NCBI GenBank assembly: GCA_031418715.1
Contig: JANOJL010000002.1
Location: 62,001 to 126,000 of the forward strand
DNA length: 64,000 nt
Source of the DNA: JANMDU01 sp031418715
GTDB taxonomy: Bacteria; Pseudomonadota; Gammaproteobacteria; Burkholderiales; Burkholderiaceae_C
Direction: 5' to 3'
The notes under the pieces are model-generated. The model was not told the origin of the DNA. It worked only from the letters and a program-made list of their open reading frames with translations, and ran no database searches. The first letter of the stretch is position 1. The number at the start of each line of letters is the position of its first letter. Below, in pieces: positions 49,758-57,521 of the stretch. The position numbers and the translations under genes were made by a program.

Positions 49758-50834
49758 TCAGCGCCACAATTTATCCAATGATGTGATGTCACTCAGATCT
49801 AGTGCAGACCAAGCCGGTATGGCATGCTCAAAACGAGAGGGCTGGGGCAGCAGATCTTGCAGAGCGAAGCGGGCTTGCTCCAAGCGCGGATCGTGAATGG
49901 GTGCGTTGTCGGTGGTGTCATTGATGCAGAAAAAATCTACTGCACCAGCCAGCGAGGCGAGCAAGTCAAGCTGGTAAGGCAGATCGACATCGCCCGTGGA
50001 GATATGCAGTTGGGTGTAGTCGCGTATCTTCGCCACGCCATGCGCCAATGCCCAACGGATCACAAAATCCGAGATGATAGTAGGTTTATCCCAGCTGCGA
50101 AATACCGTCGATCTCACTTGGTTGAATAGCTCGGGCGCGAGCTCCTCCAGCTTGAATAGCAAGGAGCGCAGCATGGGCCGAGGCGCATGGGCAAAAGTGC
50201 AACTGGTGTGCTCATAGCTAGCAATGCGCTGCCATTTGGGTAGGGACGTGGCTGAATTGGCTGTCGCCGGTTGATCTAACCATTGTTGTGACAGGCGACA
50301 TGCGTTGTCCATGGGGTCTGCATCACACACCAAAGGCCCAGCCTTCACTGACCCATCACCAGACCATGCGGCATAAATGCCTCCCTGCCAAAACCAATCG
50401 TCTACCCGCACTGGTGCACCGAAAAAGACATCGTCATTCAGATAAAAATAGCGATCTGAAAGATCTGGAATTCTGTGAATGTAAGACTCGATATGGGCCG
50501 AATCAAAGGTGGGCAGGCTGCGTGTTGGAATCAGCTCGCGATGATCTATCACGGTGAGCCGATCCGAGGACTTTAACCAAGCTGGACGCTGGTTGTCTGT
50601 AACGAGATAGATATGGCCGTGCTCTGGGAAATAATGATCCAAAGCGCGCAGGCTGTAGCGCAGTTCATCGTTGTCGCGGAAGCGCCCTTCGACGTTGCCG
50701 TGGCGACCAGTGGTGTCACGCGACGCTTGCCCCAGCGCCTCCCAGCACGACTTGCGCTTATCGCGCCAAGCAGGGTCAAGGCCATCTACCCAGAGGTAGA
50801 CGATGTCGATTGGCGATGGATCGTGCATGCGCAA
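49758..50834 (-). CDS. Stealth-family capsule phosphotransferase-like protein
   Basis: 358 residues with the four conserved regions of Stealth proteins in order: CR1 IDIVYLWVDGLDPAW, CR2 RFRDNDELRYSLRALDHYFPEHGHIYLVTDNQRPAWL, CR3 around YEHTSCTFAHAPRPM, and CR4 near FFCINDTTDN. The acidic YLNDDVFFG motif is also present. Stealth enzymes transfer hexose-1-phosphate from a nucleotide sugar to a growing capsule or cell-surface glycan. No capsule or export genes lie nearby, so this is an isolated copy, next to tRNA-Asn. ATGs at residues 1 and 3 are both possible starts. Confidence 0.85.
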   Translation of the reverse strand: MRMHDPSPIDIVYLWVDGLDPAWRDKRKSCWEALGQASRDTTGRHGNVEGRFRDNDELRYSLRALDHYFPEHGHIYLVTDNQRPAWLKSSDRLTVIDHRELIPTRSLPTFDSAHIESYIHRIPDLSDRYFYLNDDVFFGAPVRVDDWFWQGGIYAAWSGDGSVKAGPLVCDADPMDNACRLSQQWLDQPATANSATSLPKWQRIASYEHTSCTFAHAPRPMLRSLLFKLEELAPELFNQVRSTVFRSWDKPTIISDFVIRWALAHGVAKIRDYTQLHISTGDVDLPYQLDLLASLAGAVDFFCINDTTDNAPIHDPRLEQARFALQDLLPQPSRFEHAIPAWSALDLSDITSLDKLWR

Positions 50835-50889
50835 AAGTGCTGTCTACGAAGGAATTTGTAGTGGGGCTGTGCAAAAGGAACAAAGAAAA

Positions 50890-50926
50890 TCAAAAAAGCC
50901 CGCTTTCTTTGAGATAGCGAGCTTTT
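50890..50926 (-). terminator. Rho-independent terminator of tRNA-Asn
   Basis: On the minus strand, AAGCTCGCT pairs with AGCGGGCTT (one G-U pair) around a nine-base-plus loop, followed by a run of six U. It lies about 50 bp after the tRNA. Confidence 0.75.
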
Positions 50927-50975
50927 GAATTCCTCTTGGGAATGCCTTTAATAACATCTGAGGCAAGTGTGTTCT

Positions 50976-51051
50976 TGGCTCCTCGACCTGGGCTCGAACC
51001 AGGGACCTACGGATTAACAGTCCGGCGCTCTACCAACTGAGCTATCGAGGA
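50976..51051 (-). tRNA. tRNA-Asn (anticodon GUU)
   Basis: A 76-nt cloverleaf on the minus strand with CCA encoded. The acceptor stem is TCCTCGA with TCGAGGA, the D arm contains GCTCAGTTGGTAGAGC, the anticodon loop is CTGTTAA, and the T arm has GGTTCGAGCC. Anticodon GTT reads Asn codons AAC and AAU. Confidence 0.97.
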
Positions 51052-51146
51052 ACAGCCTCAAATTATAGCGTGAAAATTGCTATGCTTTCAAGAGCTAACG
51101 TTGAAAAAGCGCTGAGGATGTTGACTGGCCAATCTAGGGTGTGGCT

Positions 51147-53339
51147 TCAAAGCGCAAAGCTGGCCGATAGGCGCAAGGTGCGCGGTGCGGCGGGGAAGAG
51201 GTAGCTATGGCCGAACTGGTGGGGGCTTTCTTGGAAGAAGTGTTTGTCCAGCAGATTGTTGATGGCCAGTTGCCAAGTGGTTTTCATGCCTTGAGTTTGC
51301 GTGTCCCATCTGAGGCTGGCATCCAAGCGTGCCCAAGCGGGGAGCATGAGGCTGTTGTCGGGCAGGATGGCGCGACGGCCTTCGTGGCTGAGGTGGGCGC
51401 CTAGTAGCCACTGGGGAGCGATGCGGTAGGCGGCGTTCAGGCGCAGGATGTGGCTGGGCACATTGGCGGGCTTGAGGCCATTAAGCGCGGTGTTGATGGT
51501 GGCGCTTTGCTGCTTTGCATTCAACAAAGTGGCTGATGCGCTGAGTTGCCAAGGGCCTCGCGTATGCCCAGCGCTGGCTTCCAAGCCGCTGTGGCGCTGT
51601 AGGCCATCGAAGACGAAGCTGCTGCCTGTGTCAACGACTAATGGGCGGCGGATGTCGAAGTAGGTGAGGGCGGTTTCGGTTTGGCTCGAATCGCTATTCC
51701 AAAGCGACTTGATGCCGATTTCTGTTTGGCGGCTGCGCTGTGCGGCCAAGGGCAGGCCGGCTTGAGCACCGTAGGCGGGCAAATTGGGTGTGACGCGCGA
51801 TTCGATGCCTTGACCGTAGCTAGCGTAGAGCGTGTGTTTGCCGAATTGATGGCTCGCTGCCAACCAAGGGGTGGAGAGGCTTTGGCTGTAACCCGTGTTG
51901 TTGAGCGCGTCGTCACGGCTCAAGCGCGTGTGGCGCATGCCTAGCCATATTTTGAAGCTTTCATTCCAAGCGATCACATCGGTAGCGAAGAATTCGGTGG
52001 TTTTCTCGCGCAGGGTGTTGCCGGGTTGGGTGAGCGATGGATCTGCGGGAATGGGCTGCGTGGGGTTGGCAAGATTGAGGCTGCCGGAGTAGTTGTAGGC
52101 GCTGTCTGGCGTTTGGATGTGGCCAGAGGATTGCAGAAAGCCGAGGCTCAAAGCATGTTTGACCGAACCGGTTTGTAAGCTGCCATCGAGTTTGAATTGC
52201 GCAGCACCCTTTTTGCGGCGTTCGCCTTCGCTGCGGAAATCATAAATATCGGTATCGCCATTGGGACAAAAGCGGTCAGCGTAATAGTCGATACCGTTGC
52301 TGTCGGTGCAGCCGAAGGGGAAGGCGATGCGGTCGTCTGTTTTCAAGCGCTGGCTGCCCAAGTGGGCACTCCATTGCCATTGGTCGTTGATCGCTTGCGT
52401 GTAGCGCAAGGAACCGGTGAGTCCTTCAAATTCTGTGGGCTGACTCCAAGCCTGGCGATTCAGATTGAGCTTGGGGTTTGCGGCAGGCAAGCTGCCTGCG
52501 TTGCCCAACACCGAGAGGCCAGGCACATTGGGCTGGCTCTGTCGACTCCATTCAAATTCGGCTTCGAGCAGGCCCTCGCGGCCTAAGCGCGTATCTAGCG
52601 CGAGTGAGAGCATGTTGCGTTTGCCGCGTGTGCCGGGGGCGGCGCTGTTCAAGTGGTCTGTAGCGACGTTGAGCCGATAGCCCTGCGCGTTGCCTTCGCC
52701 AAATCGCCCACCCAGATCAAGGGCTGCACCCCATTGTCCGTTCGAGTCCACGCTCAAATCGACACTGCGCACGGGTTTGACCGTGGGGCGTTTGAGTATG
52801 TAATTCACCAAGCCGCCCGGTGCGCTGGTGCCCGCTTGGATGCCGCTCGTGCCTTTGAGGATTTCAATGCGGTCTTTGTTGCTCAAACCAATCGCCGTGT
52901 CGCCAGAGATCGGCAAACCATCGCGGCGGATGTTGGCTTTGTTGTCGATCACGAAGCCGCGCACGGTGGCGTAATTTATGTAGCCGACGGCGTTGTAGGC
53001 ATCTGAGATGGAGGCATCGAATTTGAATAAATCAGCAAGTTTTTGCGCCCCGCTGCTCTTGATTTGCGCACTGTCGATCACGGTGGCGGAGATGGGCGTT
53101 TCGCGCAAAGGCGCATCTCCGAAACCGCCAAGGCTGAGTTGCTGGCGCGGCGCTGGCGTCGTCACGATGATGGGTTTGAGGGTGACTTCTGGCTGCTGAG
53201 AGTTGGCAGAAGTCTGCGCTTGAGCGATTTGAATGGCACTTAAATTTGCTATTAAAATAATAGCTAACTGCGCACGAAATGTAACAGGCAGAGCCCGATT
53301 AGGCTTAAAAAAAGATGGATTTTGGATGTGATTAGTCAT
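51147..53339 (-). CDS. TonB-dependent outer-membrane receptor under TPP control, probable thiamin transporter
   Basis: 730 residues. A signal peptide (cut near AQA|QTS, about residue 42) precedes a plug domain (PEVTLKPIIVTTPAPRQ, TVIDSAQIKSSGAQKLADLF, TVRGFVIDNKANIRRDGLP, RIEILKGTSGIQAGTSAPGGLVNYI) and a 22-strand barrel ending in FSHSYLFPAAPRTLRLSASFAL-like aromatic residues. By family it looks like a siderophore receptor, but a TPP riboswitch covers its ribosome-binding site, which points to import of thiamin or a precursor. The signal peptide carries PVTFRAQLAIILIANLS, encoded by a dispersed repeat. No TonB-box assignment was made. Confidence 0.88.
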   Translation of the reverse strand: MTNHIQNPSFFKPNRALPVTFRAQLAIILIANLSAIQIAQAQTSANSQQPEVTLKPIIVTTPAPRQQLSLGGFGDAPLRETPISATVIDSAQIKSSGAQKLADLFKFDASISDAYNAVGYINYATVRGFVIDNKANIRRDGLPISGDTAIGLSNKDRIEILKGTSGIQAGTSAPGGLVNYILKRPTVKPVRSVDLSVDSNGQWGAALDLGGRFGEGNAQGYRLNVATDHLNSAAPGTRGKRNMLSLALDTRLGREGLLEAEFEWSRQSQPNVPGLSVLGNAGSLPAANPKLNLNRQAWSQPTEFEGLTGSLRYTQAINDQWQWSAHLGSQRLKTDDRIAFPFGCTDSNGIDYYADRFCPNGDTDIYDFRSEGERRKKGAAQFKLDGSLQTGSVKHALSLGFLQSSGHIQTPDSAYNYSGSLNLANPTQPIPADPSLTQPGNTLREKTTEFFATDVIAWNESFKIWLGMRHTRLSRDDALNNTGYSQSLSTPWLAASHQFGKHTLYASYGQGIESRVTPNLPAYGAQAGLPLAAQRSRQTEIGIKSLWNSDSSQTETALTYFDIRRPLVVDTGSSFVFDGLQRHSGLEASAGHTRGPWQLSASATLLNAKQQSATINTALNGLKPANVPSHILRLNAAYRIAPQWLLGAHLSHEGRRAILPDNSLMLPAWARLDASLRWDTQTQGMKTTWQLAINNLLDKHFFQESPHQFGHSYLFPAAPRTLRLSASFAL
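53244..53315 (-). repeat. dispersed 60-bp element, copy 16, in the receptor's signal peptide
   Basis: On the minus strand: AAGCCTAATCGGGCTCTGCC, then TGTTACATTTCGTGCGCAGT, then TAGCTATTATTTTAATAGC. Translated in the common frame as ALPVTFRAQLAIILIA and forms the hydrophobic core of the signal peptide. Confidence 0.82.
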
Positions 53340-53342
53340 TAG

Positions 53343-53431
53343 CTTTCCTTCGCGAGGATTACCTCAGTCAGGTTCAAGGGTTTGATCTCAGCCGCCCATC
53401 AGAATTAACAGGCAGCACCCCTAGCAAGGTG
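53343..53431 (-). promoter_or_regulatory. TPP (THI-box) riboswitch
   Basis: On the minus strand the conserved THI-box parts appear in order: AGGGGTGC, GGCTGAGATCA, ACCCTTGAACCTGA, GGTAATCC and GCGAAGGAAA. P1 pairs CCTTGC with GCGAAGG. The last segment is also the Shine-Dalgarno (GAAGGA) of the receptor gene, seven bases before its ATG, so ligand binding would directly hide the ribosome-binding site. This indicates repression when thiamin pyrophosphate is plentiful. Confidence 0.95.
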
Positions 53432-53499
53432 CAAATTAGCACCTCGCTAATGTACAACACTCATCAATCACCCTGCTCAAATCCCGTAAAGTAACTCGC

Positions 53500-53985
53500 A
53501 TGACGCAGCCTTTCCGCCTCGAACTCATCGACACACCTAATCACCGGCAACTGCCCGCTTTACGCGAATTGCTGCTGGAATATCAAAGCTGGCTTGACAT
53601 CGATTTGTGTTTTCAAGATTTCGAGCAAGAGATGGCTGTGTTGCCTGGCGCATATTCGCCTCCTGATGGTCGGCTGTATATCGCTTGGCTTGGAACAGAG
53701 TTAGCAGGCTGTATCGCCCTGCGCCGGCATGACGCGCAATCCGCAGAAATGAAGCGCCTCTACCTGCGGCCCGCCTTTCAAGGTCAAAGCTTAGGCCGTC
53801 TCATGGCCGAGCACATCATTGCCGACGCCAAACAGATCGGCTACCAACGCATTTTGTTAGACACTTTGCCGATGATGCAAAGCGCCCAAGCGATTTACGC
53901 CAAGCTGGGTTTCAAAGAGACGCAGGCCTATGTGCACAACCCGGTGGCGGGTGTGCGGTACATGGCGCTGCCATTGCAAGGCTGA
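53500..53985 (+). CDS. GNAT family acetyltransferase
   Basis: 161 residues. Acetyl-CoA-binding motif A is seen as KRLYLRPAFQGQSLGRLMAEHIIADAKQIGYQRILLDTLPMMQSAQAIYAKLGF. The N-terminal third is the variable substrate part (NHRQLPALRELLLEYQSWLD). The acceptor is unknown. Divergent from the receptor gene, with the riboswitch between them, and followed after 70 bp by the tungstate-type transporter; no functional link is evident. Confidence 0.87.
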   Translation: MTQPFRLELIDTPNHRQLPALRELLLEYQSWLDIDLCFQDFEQEMAVLPGAYSPPDGRLYIAWLGTELAGCIALRRHDAQSAEMKRLYLRPAFQGQSLGRLMAEHIIADAKQIGYQRILLDTLPMMQSAQAIYAKLGFKETQAYVHNPVAGVRYMALPLQG

Positions 53986-54058
53986 GCCCTATGCAAATCC
54001 GTTCATAACTCGCATGTCCGGATAGCGGTCTCCTAGGGCTGCGCATAGCATTGCCTTG

Positions 54059-54772
54059 GTGAATTCTCTCAACGACAGCTTTGCTACGGCGCTCTCGCTC
54101 GTGCTCTCGGGTGATGCTGTGTTGTGGGCGATTATTGGGCGGTCGTTGGCTGTGAGTGGGCTGGCTACGCTGCTGGGCTTTGCTGTCGGCGCGGCGTTGG
54201 GGGCTTGGCTGGCGGTGAGTCGATTTGCCGGGCGCGGGGCGGTGATTGCGCTGCTCAACGCCATGCTGGCGTTGCCTTCGGTGGTGGTGGGGTTGCTGGT
54301 GTATTTGCTCTTGTCGCGCAGTGGGCCGCTGGGGCATTTGGGTTGGTTGTTTTCGTTCAAGGCGATGGTGCTGGCGCAGACGATTTTGGTGCTTCCGATT
54401 GTGGCGGCTTGGGTGCGGCAGGCTTTGGAAGATGCAGATCGCAGCCATGGCGAGCAGATCTCAAGCATGGGGGCGGGGCGTGGCATGCGCGGTTTGTTAC
54501 TACTGTTTGACGCGCGATTTGTGTTGCTCACGATCTCCATCGCCGCTTTTGGCCGGGCGATTGCTGAGGTGGGCGCGGTGATGATCGTGGGTGGCAATAT
54601 TGATGGCTTCACCCGGGTGATGACCACCGCCATTGCACTGGAGACGAGCAAAGGCGATTTGCCGCTGGCGCTGGGCTTGGGACTCGTGCTCATGCTGATC
54701 GTGCTCGGTTTGAATGCGCTGGTGGCGCTGATCAGGAACTGGCGTGAGCGGCGGGAGGCTTTTGCCGTATGA
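54059..54772 (+). CDS. tupB: tungstate-type ABC transporter permease
   Basis: 237 residues with five or six membrane helices and the EAA-type loop around SHGEQISSMGAGRGMRGLLLLFD; the segment FGRAIAEVGAVMIVGGNIDGFTRVMTTAIALETSKGD is characteristic of TupB/WtpB-like permeases. It forms the membrane channel for oxyanion import. No ATG fits; translation likely starts at GTG 54059 or the TTG at 54056. The ATPase gene overlaps by four bases (ATGA). Confidence 0.9.
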   Translation: MNSLNDSFATALSLVLSGDAVLWAIIGRSLAVSGLATLLGFAVGAALGAWLAVSRFAGRGAVIALLNAMLALPSVVVGLLVYLLLSRSGPLGHLGWLFSFKAMVLAQTILVLPIVAAWVRQALEDADRSHGEQISSMGAGRGMRGLLLLFDARFVLLTISIAAFGRAIAEVGAVMIVGGNIDGFTRVMTTAIALETSKGDLPLALGLGLVLMLIVLGLNALVALIRNWRERREAFAV

Positions 54773-55476
54773 GTGCACCCGTGCTTTTAAGCCTGAAAGA
54801 TGTGAGTATGCAGCTTGGCGGCGTACAGGCTTTGCAAGCTGCGAATTTCAGCATCGCTCAGGGCGAAGCTGTGGCTCTGGTGGGCGCGAATGGCAGCGGC
54901 AAAAGCACGCTGCTGCGCTTGATGCATGGGCTTCTTGCGCCCACGCAGGGCAGCATCTATCAAGCCGATTTAAAGCGCCAAGCCTTCGTCTTTCAAAAGC
55001 CTTGGATGCTGCGCACCACGGTGCTGGCCAATGTGGCGCTGGCCGCTTGGCTGCGCGGCTTCTCTTGGGCAGATGCGCGGCAAGCAGCAAGCACGGCTTT
55101 GCAGCAAGTGGATTTGGCCGACTTGGCGCAGCGCCCTGCGCGCACGCTCTCAGGAGGCCAGCAGCAGCGCCTGGCGGTGGCGCGCGCCTGCGTTAGCAAG
55201 CCGCAGCTTTTGCTGCTCGATGAGCCCACGGCCAGCCTCGCGCCTGCTTCCAAGCGCGAGCTGGAGCAACTGATGGCGCTGTTTAAAAGCCAAGGCACGA
55301 CGCTGGTGTTTGCCAGCCACAACCTAGGCCAAGTCAAGCGCTTGGCCAGCCGCGTGATTGCGCTCGATCAGGGGCGCGTGGTGTTCGACGGCTCCACAGT
55401 AGATTTTTTTGAAACCCCGCTGCCAGAGCGCACCTTGCGGACGGCTGCACAAATCCTTGATGGAGAGTATGAATGA
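54769..55476 (+). CDS. tupC: tungstate-type ABC transporter ATPase
   Basis: 235-residue ABC ATPase: Walker A GANGSGKSTLLRLM, Q-loop VFQKPWML, signature LSGGQQQRLAVARA, Walker B LLLLDEPTASL and switch histidine in FASHNLGQ. The FQKPWMLR motif is common in TupC/oxyanion ATPases. It overlaps tupB and tupA by four bases on either side, so all three are translated from one mRNA. Powers import of the anion caught by TupA. Confidence 0.92.
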   Translation: MSAPVLLSLKDVSMQLGGVQALQAANFSIAQGEAVALVGANGSGKSTLLRLMHGLLAPTQGSIYQADLKRQAFVFQKPWMLRTTVLANVALAAWLRGFSWADARQAASTALQQVDLADLAQRPARTLSGGQQQRLAVARACVSKPQLLLLDEPTASLAPASKRELEQLMALFKSQGTTLVFASHNLGQVKRLASRVIALDQGRVVFDGSTVDFFETPLPERTLRTAAQILDGEYE

Positions 55477-56327
55477 GCTCATTTTTTAAGCCAAATTGGC
55501 CTCTACCCGTTATATATACTGCGCAAAGTGCTATTAAATTAGGAGTAATTGCTTTCACTGCCTGCACGCTGACCACGGCTGTTTGGGCACAAAACATCAC
55601 GATGGCATCCACCACGTCAACTGAGCAGTCGGGCTTGTTTGGCGCATTGCTGCCCGATTTCAAAAAAGCCGCGGGTATTGACATCAAGGTCGTCGCATTG
55701 GGCACCGGCCAGGCACTGGATATGGCTCGGCGCGGTGATGCGGATGTGCTCTTCGTGCATGATCAAGTGGCGGAAGAGAAGTTTGTGGCGGATGGCTTTG
55801 GTGTGAAGCGCTTTGCCGTGATGTACAACGATTTCGTCTTGGTTGGCCCGAAAAACGACCCCGCCGCAATCAAAGGCAAAGACATCACCGAGGCTTTGAG
55901 AAAACTGGCCTCAAGCAACGCCGCCTTCATCTCACGCGGCGACAAATCGGGCACACATGCCGCCGAGCTGCGCTACTGGAACATGCTGGGCGCAACGGCT
56001 AACAAAGGCAGCGGCTATCGTGAATGCGGCTGTGGTATGGGGCCAGCGCTGAATATTGCTGCCAGCAGCAATGCCTACGTCCTGGCCGACCGCGCCACTT
56101 GGCTCAATTTCAAGAACCGCGCTGATTTGGCCATTCTTGTGGAAGGCGATACACGGCTTTTCAACCAATATGGCGTGATGGCGGTCAATCCCGCCAAGCA
56201 TCCGCATGTCAAAACCGCTGAGTCACAGCGCTTTGTGGATTGGGTGATCTCGCCAGCCGGGCAGGCGAGCATTGCGGCTTACAAAATTGGGGGCGAGCAG
56301 GTGTTTTTCCCGCATGCCAACAAATAA
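55473..56327 (+). CDS. tupA: tungstate-type substrate-binding protein, repeat-derived signal peptide
   Basis: 284 residues; a signal peptide ends near VWA|QN. The mature start MASTTSTEQSGLFGALLPDFKKAAGIDIKVVALGTGQALDMA and SRGDKSGTHAAELRYW are typical of TupA, where a Thr-Thr-Ser-type loop binds tungstate or molybdate. The ECGCGMGPALNIAA segment is also conserved. Tungsten is used by formate and aldehyde enzymes. The first 25 residues include PLPVIYTAQSAIKLGVIAF from a dispersed repeat, so the hydrophobic signal core is partly repeat-encoded. The order permease-ATPase-binder is reversed relative to tupABC. Confidence 0.92.
   Translation: MSSFFKPNWPLPVIYTAQSAIKLGVIAFTACTLTTAVWAQNITMASTTSTEQSGLFGALLPDFKKAAGIDIKVVALGTGQALDMARRGDADVLFVHDQVAEEKFVADGFGVKRFAVMYNDFVLVGPKNDPAAIKGKDITEALRKLASSNAAFISRGDKSGTHAAELRYWNMLGATANKGSGYRECGCGMGPALNIAASSNAYVLADRATWLNFKNRADLAILVEGDTRLFNQYGVMAVNPAKHPHVKTAESQRFVDWVISPAGQASIAAYKIGGEQVFFPHANK
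55481..55548 (+). repeat. dispersed 60-bp element, copy 17, in the tupA signal peptide
   Basis: Well-kept forward copy: TTTAAGCCAAATTGGCCTCT, then CCGTTATATATACTGCGCAA, then GTGCTATTAAATTAGGAG. Translated in the common frame as PLPVIYTAQSAIKLGV. It starts only a few codons after the tupA start. Confidence 0.88.
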
Positions 56328-56538
56328 AACCCAAACCCCGAAAAACAGCAAAAGATTCAAATTTCAGTCGTGCACAATCTCGCGATCAGAGAGTCTGTAA
56401 AAGCTTTTGATGCAGGGTTTTGTAGCAGTACAGTTGTCGCAATGTGATCTGAGAAGGATCTCGTCTTTCCCAGATACATTAAAAAATCTGAATAGAAAAG
56501 GCGCGTGTCGTTGCTGATCCTTCAAAGGCAAAAAGAGT

Positions 56539-57129
56539 TTACTTCTTCACGCTCAACTCATTGCGCACCGCCTTCACGCCTTCTTGCTTGGCTGCCAGCT
56601 TTTGCGCCAACGCAATCTGAGAATTCGTCGCGACAAAACCGCTGAGCATCACCTCGCCTTTGCGGGTTTCGACACCAATATCCGTGCTCTTCGTGTCTTT
56701 ATCGGCCAGCAGCGCCGCTTTGACACGGCTGGTGATCACGGTATCGTCCAAATTGCTGCCCACAGTCGAGGCACCGTCTTTGAGCACCATGCGGCTTTGT
56801 ACGCTTTTTACGCCAGCGACCGCTTGCGCCACAGCCACAGCGCGATCAATTTGTTTATTGTCATTGACAAAGCCACTGAGTTGCACCACACCTTTGTTGG
56901 TTTCGATTTTGATATCCATGCTCTTGATGCTTTCCTCGGCAAGCAGAGCAGCTTTCACACTTGTTGTGACGACCGTATCGTCTAGCTCACTACCCATCGT
57001 GGCGCTAGCAACAGGCTGGGCTGGAGTATCGGTAGGTTGTGGGCTGCAACCCATGCTCAAGGCCAATAGCGCGATGGATAGGCTGCTGACTAAGGCTCTT
57101 TGACTAGAAAAAGATGTTGATGTTTTCAT
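56539..57129 (-). CDS. lipoprotein with two BON domains, OsmY-like
   Basis: 196 residues. Lipobox LALSMGC (Cys about residue 28), then two BON domains: LDDTVVTTSVKAALLAEESIKSMDIKIETNKGVVQLSGFV and LDDTVITSRVKAALLADKDTKSTDIGVETRKGEVMLSGFV, each followed by an AVAGVKSVQ-type helix end. BON domains bind phospholipid membranes and support envelope integrity in osmotic stress. The two domains are alike, suggesting internal duplication. It is 68 bp after another BON gene on the same strand, with which it may form an operon. Confidence 0.9.
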   Translation of the reverse strand: MKTSTSFSSQRALVSSLSIALLALSMGCSPQPTDTPAQPVASATMGSELDDTVVTTSVKAALLAEESIKSMDIKIETNKGVVQLSGFVNDNKQIDRAVAVAQAVAGVKSVQSRMVLKDGASTVGSNLDDTVITSRVKAALLADKDTKSTDIGVETRKGEVMLSGFVATNSQIALAQKLAAKQEGVKAVRNELSVKK

Positions 57130-57197
57130 GGTGAATTCCAATAGTTAGGTTGTGAAGGAAAGATTTTTGACACTTACTTGAATAATGCTTTTATGCA

Positions 57198-57521
57198 CTA
57201 TGGGCGCACTGTGATCTCGTTTTTTACAGATTTCACACCACTCATCTTGTGAGAGATACTCTCGGCGACAGATTTTTCTTCGTCGTTCTTGGCATAGCCA
57301 GACAACAAAACAGCGCCATCCGAAGTTTTGACATTGATGCTCGTTCCGCCCATGTCTTTGTGCCCAACGAATTTTGATTTGATGCTGCTTGTGATCAGCG
57401 CATCGCCAGAATAGCTAACGTAGCCAACAACTTCAGGCGGCTTTTTCATGAATACATAGCTCAGAGCAGTTAGCAAGAGAAAAAAACCAATCACAGTTGC
57501 AAAAATACGGCGTGTTTTCAT
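57198..57521 (-). CDS. BON-domain protein with N-terminal membrane anchor
   Basis: 107 residues: an uncleaved hydrophobic segment (IFATVIGFFLLLTALSYVFM) and one BON domain, SGDALITSSIKSKFVGHKDMGGTSINVKTSDGAVLLSGYAKNDEEKSVAESISHKMSGVKSVKNEITV. The domain resembles the one at 61974-62288 more than the tandem pair downstream. Probably periplasmic, tethered to the inner membrane, and first gene of a two-gene minus-strand unit. Confidence 0.88.
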   Translation of the reverse strand: MKTRRIFATVIGFFLLLTALSYVFMKKPPEVVGYVSYSGDALITSSIKSKFVGHKDMGGTSINVKTSDGAVLLSGYAKNDEEKSVAESISHKMSGVKSVKNEITVRP

